Source of the DNA: CAZXYF01 sp964644705
GTDB taxonomy: Bacteria; Planctomycetota; Brocadiia; SM23-32
Length of the DNA: 11,903 nt
Reading direction: 5' to 3'
NCBI GenBank assembly: GCA_964644705.1
Contig: CAZXYF010000092.1
Coordinates: 1-11,903, forward strand
In this document: piece by piece, positions 1 to 7,382 of the stretch
Position numbering within the stretch: position 1 is the first letter of the stretch
How the letters are laid out: each line of letters begins with the position of its first letter
Position numbers and translations under genes: made by a program
The notes under the pieces: generated by a model
What the model was told of the DNA's origin: nothing
The model's database searches: none
The model's input: the letters and a program-made list of their open reading frames with translations, nothing else

Positions 1-58
1 CCGGGACAAGCCCGGCAGTAGGCCCCTCTGAAATAACGTGGTTTACCGAATACTTCCG
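1..58 (+). repeat. Dispersed repeat, left copy (inverted partner at 1044-1101)
   Basis: The reverse complement of this stretch matches 1044-1101 at 49 of 58 positions by hand alignment, with no gaps. The outer end carries a small palindrome with CCGGG and CCCGG arms around ACAAG; the partner has the same palindrome with ATAAG in the loop. The copy begins at the window edge, so its true outer boundary is not visible. Together the two copies bracket the flavodoxin-like gene. I do not recognise the element. It could be a REP- or MITE-like repeat or the end of a larger mobile unit. Confidence 0.7.
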
Positions 59-445
59 ACTACAACTGGGATCTTTGAATCTTTTATTCAATCATATACG
101 GATGATCTCTGGATTGGTATCAAATTAAGTTTACGTTATTCGTCCCGTCGCTGTCTGGAATTAAACGCAAGAGCACGCGAGACACAAAACCCGAATCAGA
201 CCATATTCGCCCTGCGCCAGAGCCTGTGACCATAAGATGCAGGCAGCCTCTTTTCCGCCTGACTGGACAAACTTTTCCGATTCCCCCACCATAAATAGTG
301 TTCAAAAAGGATATCGGAAAGATTTCTTTGCTCCTCCGTTCGAGCTCGAACAGAATGCAGGTATCCGTAATATCCGGAACGGTGAGCATGATTCGGTCCA
401 TCATCGGCCCTTCCATTCAACGGACTTTCACGGAGTAATTCCAGG
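59..445. other. Gene-free stretch upstream of the flavodoxin-like gene
   Basis: Open frames of 60 to 100 codons exist on both strands here. None has a convincing ribosome binding site, a recognisable motif or a plausible protein composition. The stretch presumably holds the promoter of the gene at 446. I could not pick out a -35/-10 pair I would defend. The only clear signal is the GGAG ribosome binding site near 432-435. Confidence 0.5.
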
Positions 446-1003
446 ATGTCTCACAACACCATGAAAGCTATCACGCTCTACTGGAGCAGCGGCGGAAACA
501 CGGCCCGTGTTGCGCGCAGCTTACATGACACCCTTGAACAGGCGGACCTCACCGCCAGGCTGCAAGAGATATCACCCGATCTTTCGATCAATTACTACGA
601 TTATGATCTGGTTCTCCTGGGGGCTCCCGTTTACCAGTTCCTCCCCCCCGAACCAGTCCAGGATTTCCTGAACGCCCACCAGGACTCTATTTCAGACGTC
701 CGGGCGGCGTGCCCGGAGAAACCCGGACATTTCGGCGTTGTGTTCTGCACCTACGGAGGACCCCACACCGGTGTCCGCGAGGCACTTCCCTCGTTGCTTT
801 ACATGGGACAGTTTCTGGAGCACGCCGGCATCCGGGTGATGGATGAGCTGCCCGTGGTGGGAGAATTTCACGCCGAAGAGCGTCAGCCGCTCAACACGCG
901 CGGCCGGCTGGGCGATATTCGCGGGCGACCCAACGACTCCGATCTGAAGGCTGTCAGTGAACAGCTGCGGGGTATTCTGCGTCGTGTGCGACACAAAATC
1001 TAA
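446..1003 (+). CDS. Flavodoxin-fold FMN-binding family protein
   Basis: The 185-residue product has the layout of a short-chain flavodoxin. A first strand leads into a Ser-Ser-Gly-Gly-Asn-Thr loop at residues 14-19, which fits the FMN phosphate-binding loop. A second loop, GAPVYQFLPP at 59-68, and a third, CTYGGPHTGVREA at 101-113, fall where flavodoxins contact the isoalloxazine ring. It is therefore probably a soluble cytoplasmic electron carrier or NAD(P)H:quinone-type flavoprotein. The partner cannot be told from sequence. The start at 446 is chosen because GGAG lies 10 bases upstream; an in-frame ATG at 461 has no such site. The gene stands alone, flanked by inverted copies of a 58-bp repeat and followed by a decayed transposase, so lateral acquisition or repeat-mediated movement is possible. 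Confidence 0.85.
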   Translation: MSHNTMKAITLYWSSGGNTARVARSLHDTLEQADLTARLQEISPDLSINYYDYDLVLLGAPVYQFLPPEPVQDFLNAHQDSISDVRAACPEKPGHFGVVFCTYGGPHTGVREALPSLLYMGQFLEHAGIRVMDELPVVGEFHAEERQPLNTRGRLGDIRGRPNDSDLKAVSEQLRGILRRVRHKI

Positions 1004-1043
1004 CGCTGCTGACTCATCCCCCATACTCTCCCCGGAGGCAGGA

Positions 1044-1101
1044 CGTAAGCATTCAGTGAACCATGTTATTCCAGATGGGCCTGCTGCCGGGCTTATCCCG
1101 G
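1044..1101 (-). repeat. Dispersed repeat, right copy (inverted partner at 1-58)
   Basis: This is the inverted partner of 1-58, 84% identical by hand count. It starts about 40 bases after the stop codon of the flavodoxin-like gene. It ends about 30 bases before the point where the transposase homology breaks off (near 1134). That position suggests the repeat, or the unit it belongs to, marks the junction where the insertion sequence was cut short. Confidence 0.7.
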
Positions 1102-1133
1102 TTGAGGCGTACTTCTGCACTACCCGAAGATGC

Positions 1134-2593
1134 GCGATCCTCCCTCTGGTGCCAGATCGGCCGGATACTGAGATCAGATTTCTGTATTCGAAAAGCTGCC
1201 TCCGCTTCGGTAAGTTGAATATATGCTTCCCACAGTTGTTGGGCAGTCCAGTCTGTTATGTTGCTACGGAGCAAATAACAACCATCGCTGAAGGTCGCCC
1301 AGTCCTCCTGAGGCTGTTTTTTGCTCCACTCGAGGCGGACCCCGCCCCCAGTTTCTCCTCGAGATTTATCTCATAAAGACCTGCCGCTCGTCTGTATTTC
1401 TGCTTCATGCGACCAATCCGTTCCGCTATCGTCTCCATCCGGTAGTTGCGCTTCTCGCAGTAGGATTCCATTTTGCGGAGTCTCTGCTCGATCTTTTGCT
1501 CAAATCGCCTGTGAATCGCTTTTTCTTTCTCCCTCCGCTGGCGGCTCCGACACAGTATATATGTCTCCCCTGCCTCCTGATGGAGCTTCACTTCGACTCC
1601 ATCCCGCACCTGTTCCCACTGCTGCTGAAGCAGCTGTGTTTTTCAAATGATTTTAGCTTGCTTTTGGGAGCACCGATAATATACCGACGATCACCATCAC
1701 CGAGAAACTCGATGTTCTCTTCACTGACCATTCCCCTGTCCATCGCCCACACCCGATTAGCAGCCCCATACCGCCTTTCCATCGTCTCAACGATATGCTC
1801 AACAGTTGTGGAGTCAGAGCGGTTTCCCTCAAATATCTCATACCCCAGGGGCATACCGCCTCGGGAAACCACCAGTCTATACAAACCTGCTTGCAATCGG
1901 GGCGCTTGTCCCGGCTGTAGCCACGGCGGGCGAGATCTCCGCCGGATTGTCTCCCCTCAAAATACGTGGAAGTGATATCATAAAGCAATAGATCATACTG
2001 AAGATCAAAAAGCTGACCCATCCGCCCGACCAAAAACTTCTCCAGCTCTTCTTTATGGGGCAAAAGTTTATCGAGGGCACGGTACAGACGGTTATCGTTT
2101 ACTTTTTCCGGCGGTATGCCAAGAAGATCAGCCATGGCGCTGTGCTGGTAGGTGTGCTCAGCAATGCGCAGTTCACTGGAGGGATTACATAATCGAGACA
2201 AAACCAACACCAGAGCCATTTCCGCCCACGGAACATCCTCTTGTCCCCGCGGGAGAGTTTTCCGCAAAAACTCTCCCAGCCTGAGTTTGTCGGCAAGTTG
2301 TAAACCTAACCAGGGACCTCCATAGTTGCGGCATCGCTCCACCTTCACTGCGGACACATCCGCTTCCACCCACTCCGCTGGCTGTTCCTTCTCAAACAGT
2401 CTGGTCTGCCCGGAGCACGGTTCTGATTCGGCCGCTCTTTTGTAACCCTTCGCACTTTATCGGGCAATTTCCCCAGATAAGCCACCGTCCTCTGACGGGG
2501 ACCACGCTCGGTGCGACGTGACTCTACCAGAGCCCAGTACTTGTGGGTCTTGCCGTTTTTCTGCACTTTGATTGGTCGAATAAACATGGGCAT
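1134..2593 (-). pseudogene. Decayed IS1634-family (IS4 superfamily) transposase
   Basis: Reading down the minus strand, the protein runs through five consecutive frames. The N-terminus (MFIRPIK, then YWALVESRRTERGPRQRTVAYLG as recognisable family sequence) breaks near 2410. The next part contains the first catalytic Asp in LLYDITSTYFEG and breaks near 1876. The third part contains the second Asp in VWAMDRGMVSEEN and breaks near 1639. The fourth contains ETYILCRSRQRREKEKA and breaks near 1348. The last contains the catalytic Glu in IQLTEAEAAFR and the family motif IRPIWHQRED. Each break is the loss of one base, and the pieces join cleanly when the base is restored. Family members normally continue for roughly 100 residues after IRPIWHQ; here homology stops near 1134, so the C-terminus and right IS end are missing. 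All three DDE residues survive, but no functional enzyme can be made. Confidence 0.92.
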
Positions 2594-2622
2594 ATTATAG
2601 CCCGTAAGTCATTGGCTGATAA
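2594..2622 (-). promoter_or_regulatory. Sigma70-type promoter of the transposase
   Basis: On the minus strand a TTATCA -35 element (2622-2617) is followed by a 17-base spacer and a perfect TATAAT -10 element (2599-2594). The -10 directly abuts the ATG at 2593. Transcription would start around 2587, which is the first base of a second in-frame ATG (2587-2585), giving the common family start MFIR. This implies a leaderless message. Confidence 0.6.
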
Positions 2623-2742
2623 AGCGTTAAGTTTACACTACATCGCCTCCAGCAGACATAAATGCCCATAATTTCGAAACTACGGCCGCTGCCCCTACAA
2701 TAGGGCACCTCAACGCGATTTAAAAATCGTTTTTTCTGTTTT

Positions 2743-2765
2743 TGTCTAAACTGCGGAACTTGGGA
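2743..2765 (-). repeat. Probable left terminal inverted repeat of the IS1634-type element
   Basis: The motif CTGCGGAACTTGGG lies about 150 bases upstream of the transposase start. From memory it resembles the terminal repeats of this IS family, and its position and orientation fit the outer end of the element. I found no inverted partner beyond 1134, which agrees with loss of the right end. The exact terminal base and any target duplication cannot be set. Confidence 0.45.
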
Positions 2766-2773
2766 TAGAAAAG

Positions 2774-2799
2774 CGGGCCGGTGGCGCTTTCGCGGCCCG
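2774..2799. other. GC-rich hairpin next to the presumed IS end
   Basis: A perfect 7-bp inverted repeat (CGGGCCG at 2774-2780 and CGGCCCG at 2793-2799) encloses a 12-base loop that can form a further GCG/CGC stem. No T-run follows on either strand, so it is not an ordinary intrinsic terminator. It sits just outside the probable IS end and may be a remnant of the insertion target. Confidence 0.4.
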
Positions 2800-3296
2800 A
2801 GCGATTTATAAAGCAATTGTGCAATCAGCAAAGCATAGTGCAATTAAAGCTCCCACTCTCGGAGTCCAGCAACACGATTGTGCCAGAGTGATTGAGGAAA
2901 CGTCAGACCTCACCAGCACGATCTCCAGTGCTGTTTGTATTTTTTCACTCGAAACTCTCAAACGTTGCGTGGGCATAAGTGTTACACGACCAAAACCCCG
3001 CGGGCACATATCGTTGGTGCGCAAAAACTTACCACATACACCATTCTTAGGCCGCACATTAGGACTTGCTCGCGCGCACACCCCGCCCGGAGACGTAAAT
3101 GTTGGCGATATACTATACCCTCAGCCCTGCCCCGCGGACCGGAACAAATATGAGCAGATATTACTACAGAATACACTTGACGATGCGGAGGGCATAATGT
3201 TACTGTCTTTCCGTATGTCGTGACAATGAATACACTCGACCCTTTTTGATGCAAGGACGTATTCAGTAATCACGCACCGAGACTGAAGGATGAGAA
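2800..3296. other. Gene-free stretch upstream of the membrane-anchored helical protein
   Basis: The open frames here, on both strands, are short and compositionally odd, and none has a usable ribosome binding site or motif. I see no RNA gene and no convincing promoter. A TTGACG at 3177-3182 and a CATAAT at 3193-3198 are only 10 bases apart, too close to act together. The ribosome binding site for the next gene, AAGGA at 3286-3290, is the only clear element. Confidence 0.5.
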
Positions 3297-3686
3297 ATGG
3301 CAGACAAACGAAACGATTCAAACGCTAATGCGGCTGAACAAAACAGAACAATTCCGAGACCAATGGCGCTTCTTGGTGCCGCGGTTTTGGTCCTGACCGG
3401 GGCTTTTGTCTACATCTACCGTTTTGAACGGGAGCTCAAGCTTCCACCACCATCCAGGCCAGTGCCCCGCGTCCAACCTCAGAAAAGGGATTACAAATTT
3501 GGGCATCACATGAAAGGTCCATATCCCTTCGAATACGAGCCTCCGGTTGAACCGGGCACACTTGCGAATATGCTGAGTGAGCGCATTCCATTCGGCACCT
3601 ATCGCCTTGACGCCCCCCCCTGGCCGCCGAAAACCGGCTACCTGTCGAGAATCCGCCTCCTTTGGGCGACCAGAGATGGCACGTAA
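3297..3686 (+). CDS. Membrane-anchored N-terminal part of a frame-split helical-repeat protein
   Basis: AAGGA six bases upstream supports the ATG at 3297. As read, the frame gives 129 residues. They comprise a short polar cytoplasmic N-terminus, one membrane segment at about residues 23-42 (starting MALLGAAVLVL), and a proline-rich linker from about 49 to 60 with the LPPPSRPVPR pattern. About 45 further residues follow before a run of eight C at 3613-3620. After residue 108 the zero frame continues for only 21 residues to a stop at 3684-3686. The -1 frame opens directly into the 3' open frame ending at 5173. I think this is the N-terminal anchor of one protein of about 625 residues, not a free small protein. 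No family is recognised. Confidence 0.75.
   Translation: MADKRNDSNANAAEQNRTIPRPMALLGAAVLVLTGAFVYIYRFERELKLPPPSRPVPRVQPQKRDYKFGHHMKGPYPFEYEPPVEPGTLANMLSERIPFGTYRLDAPPWPPKTGYLSRIRLLWATRDGT
3613..3620 (+). other. C8 homopolymer at the junction of two reading frames
   Basis: Eight consecutive C lie where the upstream frame (codons GCC CCC CCC at 3612-3620) must move -1 to enter the long downstream frame, read from CTG at 3620. The -1 frame has a stop at 3608-3610 and the zero frame stops at 3684-3686, so any switch must fall between them. The C run is the obvious place. Nine C would give one continuous gene. Slipped-strand phase variation, ribosomal or transcriptional slippage, a fixed mutation and a sequencing error are all possible. 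Confidence 0.65.
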
Positions 3687-5173
3687 AAAAGCGCTCGTAT
3701 GCAAATCTGCTGGGAGCGTTCCGCAACAGGTTACCCGAAACGCTAACATTGAAAAATTCCTTACGAAGGCTAATTCGTAGCACCTGCAAAATTGTCGTGA
3801 GCGAGGATGCTCGGGCAGCGGTCACCTTTGCCGAAGCAAATCTCCGCCTTGCAAAATCGAAGAAGCTCCACCGGGCCGTCAGTCGACTGGCAGCCACTTA
3901 CTGGCTGGGGAAAGAGTACAATCAGCTGGATACTCTCTTGGAAGAAGGAGTCAACTACAGACCAACCTCCGCAAACTCCGCCGGTTTCCCCACCGAGCTC
4001 GATTCCATTTTAACATCGGCCGGGCAAACCGCACGATCAAGTCAGAACACACGTCCAAAAGCAGTTTCCCTCCAGTTGGCTCTGATTCGCGGGGATCACA
4101 AAAAAGCCAAGGCTGCACTGGAAACAATCAAAAAAGAAAAGATTGCCAACATATACGCCCCGATGGTAGAGCGATTGCGGGCAGGCCTGAAGGCGACGGT
4201 GCAAACTGCGAAGCAAAAGAAAAATATAAAAAATGCGTTCCGCGAAGCGCGTCATCAGCTGGAGGATGCGCAACAACCACTCCATAAGCGATTCGCCGAC
4301 TGGCCGACCGAACGGTTGGAAAATCATCTCACATGGACAGTTGGGGCACTGGGAGGTTACTGCGATCCAGTCGCCGACATCCTCGCCTACATGATCGAGT
4401 GGCGGGGTTACAGGGGGATCGAGGTGGATTCAGGAACAGCCCTTGTTGCGGGTAAAAGACTCGCCCACCGGGGAGAACCTGCCCGTGCTCTGCCGATGTT
4501 CCTCCTCTGCCAGAAGGTCGGTTATCTTAGCAAAGAGGGACAGTTCGATGAGAGTCCCCCCAACCCCATGGTCTCATTCAATGGTTTTGAGGCAGCAGTG
4601 TATTTTGCCAAAAACATAACTGAGCACTGGAGCCTCAAGAACTACGTGAAGAATCATGATCATATTTATGAGGTGGCTATGGACATGTATGATTACTCGT
4701 TAGCCCATTGCCGTGACAACAAAAGTGCGGGGATCGCTGGCAGGTATGGTTACGAGGAAGTGGCCTTGACTTGCCGATGGCAGCTCAGCCTGCTTACGGG
4801 TCATGAGGATGATGCCATTCCACGAATCCGGAAGATGATGAACAATGGACCTACCTCCAGTATACGTCGCAAAGCCGCCGGTTATCTGGGGCGACATTAC
4901 AAGAAAGTAAAAGAATACGGCAAGGCCGCAGAGATCTTTCGCCGCCTCGCTGTGGGCTCCATCGACGGAAGATTTTCATCATATGCCCTCAGGATGCTGT
5001 ACAGCATAGCGCAGAGGTCCGACAACCCGGCAATCTACAGACAGTGTGTGTCAGTGATTAACAGTTTGATCGATCACGACTATTCTAACGATAGTTTCAA
5101 CATGTCAATTAAGACTTTGAAGGCGTTTCGCAGAAGAGCCAAACGACACATGCAAAAGATTGAACACAGGTGA
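3662..5173 (+). CDS. Helical-repeat (TPR-like) C-terminal part of the frame-split protein
   Basis: The frame is open from 3611. The coordinate 3662 is only the first conventional start (TTG) and gives 503 residues. There is no good ribosome binding site for it, and the first in-frame ATG is at 4163, about 167 residues in. Independent translation therefore looks unlikely and continuation from the gene at 3297 more likely. The sequence is mostly predicted helix, with alternating amphipathic segments. The clearest TPR-like helix is around residues 416-432 (VKEYGKAAEIFRRLAVG), preceded by similar helices from about 375. Helical arrays of this kind usually act as protein-binding scaffolds. With the upstream membrane segment and basic N-terminus, it would be a tethered scaffold, probably facing the periplasm (inferred). 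No catalytic motif is seen. The C-terminus is strongly basic. Confidence 0.75.
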   Translation: MGDQRWHVKKRSYANLLGAFRNRLPETLTLKNSLRRLIRSTCKIVVSEDARAAVTFAEANLRLAKSKKLHRAVSRLAATYWLGKEYNQLDTLLEEGVNYRPTSANSAGFPTELDSILTSAGQTARSSQNTRPKAVSLQLALIRGDHKKAKAALETIKKEKIANIYAPMVERLRAGLKATVQTAKQKKNIKNAFREARHQLEDAQQPLHKRFADWPTERLENHLTWTVGALGGYCDPVADILAYMIEWRGYRGIEVDSGTALVAGKRLAHRGEPARALPMFLLCQKVGYLSKEGQFDESPPNPMVSFNGFEAAVYFAKNITEHWSLKNYVKNHDHIYEVAMDMYDYSLAHCRDNKSAGIAGRYGYEEVALTCRWQLSLLTGHEDDAIPRIRKMMNNGPTSSIRRKAAGYLGRHYKKVKEYGKAAEIFRRLAVGSIDGRFSSYALRMLYSIAQRSDNPAIYRQCVSVINSLIDHDYSNDSFNMSIKTLKAFRRRAKRHMQKIEHR

Positions 5174-5426
5174 ATGACACTGGAAATAGCAGGGAAAAGG
5201 ATTTGGCATGAGACACGCTATACTTGAGTCCGACCTAAAAACCCAAAAGAGAGCCGAATCTGGAATTGGCAGCCGCTGAACGTGCCAAAGTCGGGGGTCT
5301 TAGCGTCCGAATTTTCACAAAAATGGGTAAAACGGACTTATTAGACCAGACTCATACATATAAGTAAATACCACAATAGTTTTTCGAAAGACAACAGATT
5401 TACTACTAGCTAAGAGGAAAATATTT

Positions 5427-7223
5427 ATGAACATCGCAGAATTGACGGAAAAGAAAACATTGGGTTTGATGCCAATGTTCATTATGATTTTAGTTCTGGG
5501 TCTGTTTACGGCGCCTCAGGCGTTTTGCATTGATTCCGTGAAAATCCTCCACAAAAACGAATCCACAGACAATACTCCGTGGGGATTCTGTGCGGACCGC
5601 GGGAATCGTATAGGATTCACGGGTGACGCCACGTTCATCGACAAAGACGGCAATGAAAACGCTGAAACCCCATACGTGAACGTGAAATGGATCGTGAAAT
5701 TAACAGGAGGCAGTGGAAGACTGTATCGCGATGGAGAATATCACGGAAAAAAAATGGAAATAGGCCCCTGCAAAAAGGGCAGCATCGTTTTCTATATCGC
5801 CAGCCCGGAAGGCCAGCAAGTGTACAATCCCGGAGAAAATACGCTGGAGCTGATAGTGAAAAATTGTGAGGAATGCGACGGTGAAAACAAAGTGGACGAG
5901 GACGGATGTTGTATCGATCCGGAGGACCAGGACAACGACGAAGACACGGTCCGGCTATATGAGGTGGATGTAGTTGCAACGCCCCCGAAGGTCATGGCCG
6001 ATGCGGAATCTGACGTGCCAATCGCATTTAACATTGTGTGCGGCGATGTGAACGTAACCACGGCTGATATTTCCGATGTTGATCTATCTATTGGTATATC
6101 CGGCGACGACCACCAGCTCGATGTGACCACTGATGATATTATAGAAGGCAACAAAGCCAACGATGAGGATCCAGAAGGGGATGTTTTTACTGTTTTGGTA
6201 CCTGAGACAAAGTATGATCCGATAAGGGTAACGGATTCAACACACAAGAGCACAGCGGTTAGTTATGATATAGCGTTATCGATGTCTAATCCCGGAGGCG
6301 ATCCATGTAGCGTCTCTCATACGCTCGAGTTGTTTGCCGATTCGGTAGTGGAATGCGTCGAAATAGGCAAAGAGGAAGAGATTTATGTAGGAGGTCAGGG
6401 GTGGTGGGACGAAGGAGTGTCGGCTCTGCGGGAACTAAACACACCGGATGAACGGTGGGAAGTGGGGGGAGAAACTGATTTGATGAATTTCACGAGTGGT
6501 GCTTCCCGTCGGCATTATAGCAACTTTTATATGTACGTGGGGTTAAGTGACGGTTACTTCTCGGACACCGGGGGTATGGGAGGACTTACCCTGGAAGGGA
6601 TACAAACCCACACGCGGCAGGGATATCACTTCCATGTTTATTACGGTCGCAAAAAGGTGAAAGGCAGCTGGGTCGTTGATCTGACCAAAACATCGGGACG
6701 CATGAAACATATTGCCTATCCTGACCTTGTTCTAACCCCTCAAGCAGTTGCCGATGAAACCGTCGATAATCCTTGGGAATTGCTGGCCCCGGATGCTTTC
6801 AGCATAGCACTGGCTTATGCTGAAGGTGGCCCCGTTGGTATAAGTTTTGCTATTGGCGACTTGCTACTTGACTTGGAGGCCGTTACGGGTGTACCGGAAA
6901 ATGCTACCGTCTATTTAGAAACCACGCAGTTAAGTTCACCCAAAGGAGAATCCAAATGGATTACTCGAGGTACAACGTACCCACTCACTATCAGCGGATA
7001 TAGCAATATTGAAGAAAGGTCAACAACTCAGGAATGTCCGGCGGCTGAAAGAACGCTGCAATATGATGTAAATGTGGGGGAGGTAGAGGCAGGAATGCTC
7101 AGTGGTGCTGTTACTTGCCGGGATACGTCGCTCACCTCCAATTGGCTGTGGACCAGAACCTACGCGGGGTTGTTTTGCCATGGTGCACATTCTGTCAAGA
7201 TAACGTGGCCCAACAACAAGTGA
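5427..7223 (+). CDS. Secreted acidic cysteine-containing protein of unknown family
   Basis: The start at 5427 has AGAGG nine bases upstream. The 598-residue product begins with a signal peptide: a charged start, a hydrophobic core at about 17-29, then a likely cleavage after AFC (residue 34) or QAF. No second membrane helix is visible, so it should be exported to the periplasm or beyond. Much of the rest looks beta-rich. Residues 147-175 form a very acidic linker with four cysteines (147, 150, 161, 162) and repeated Asp/Glu/Asn residues reminiscent of calcium-binding linkers. Twelve cysteines remain in the mature chain, an even number that would suit disulfides. By hand count it has 96 Asp/Glu against 45 Lys/Arg. 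It follows the helical-repeat gene by 253 bp and precedes the two paralogues by 159 bp. I recognise no family or catalytic motif. Confidence 0.85.
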   Translation: MNIAELTEKKTLGLMPMFIMILVLGLFTAPQAFCIDSVKILHKNESTDNTPWGFCADRGNRIGFTGDATFIDKDGNENAETPYVNVKWIVKLTGGSGRLYRDGEYHGKKMEIGPCKKGSIVFYIASPEGQQVYNPGENTLELIVKNCEECDGENKVDEDGCCIDPEDQDNDEDTVRLYEVDVVATPPKVMADAESDVPIAFNIVCGDVNVTTADISDVDLSIGISGDDHQLDVTTDDIIEGNKANDEDPEGDVFTVLVPETKYDPIRVTDSTHKSTAVSYDIALSMSNPGGDPCSVSHTLELFADSVVECVEIGKEEEIYVGGQGWWDEGVSALRELNTPDERWEVGGETDLMNFTSGASRRHYSNFYMYVGLSDGYFSDTGGMGGLTLEGIQTHTRQGYHFHVYYGRKKVKGSWVVDLTKTSGRMKHIAYPDLVLTPQAVADETVDNPWELLAPDAFSIALAYAEGGPVGISFAIGDLLLDLEAVTGVPENATVYLETTQLSSPKGESKWITRGTTYPLTISGYSNIEERSTTQECPAAERTLQYDVNVGEVEAGMLSGAVTCRDTSLTSNWLWTRTYAGLFCHGAHSVKITWPNNK

Positions 7224-7290
7224 ACTTGGGATTGTCCGCTTGCAACATATCTGAGCGTCATACCAAAGCATAGCAGTACTGTTACTAACA

Positions 7291-7299
7291 TGTGATAAT
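7291..7299 (+). promoter_or_regulatory. Candidate extended -10 promoter before the first paralogue
   Basis: TGT followed by GATAAT fits an extended -10 (TGn plus 5 of 6 bases of TATAAT), about 84 bases before the start at 7383. The expected -35 position (about 7271-7276, TAGCAG) is poor, which extended -10 promoters tolerate. It would allow the two paralogues to be expressed apart from the genes upstream. Confidence 0.3.
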
Positions 7300-7382
7300 A
7301 TACCCGCAATAGATGCATTCAGGTTGCAATCTCGTATTACCACACGAACAACATTGATATCGTATAGATAGGAGAATGTAGG

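Noticed and set aside
120..416. Minus-strand open frame of 98 codons upstream of the flavodoxin-like gene
   Set aside because: No ribosome binding site, no recognisable motif, and several overlapping frames of similar length exist in the same stretch.
1044..1101. Repeat considered as an integron attC site or as coding sequence
   Set aside because: No paired attC core sites are visible. Differences between the copies fall at all codon positions, so neither reading is supported.
2716..2735. AT-rich hairpin (CGATTT and AAATCG) followed by six T, resembling an intrinsic terminator on the plus strand
   Set aside because: The stem has only two G-C pairs and a loop of two to four bases, so it would be weak. 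No plus-strand gene ends before it.
3177..3198. TTGACG and CATAAT as a promoter for the gene at 3297
   Set aside because: The spacer is 10 bases, far from the required 16-18, and no better-spaced pair was found nearby.
2819..3223. Plus-strand open frame of 134 codons
   Set aside because: No good start site and a protein composition without helices, strands or motifs of a real gene. Overlapping minus-strand frames are equally long.
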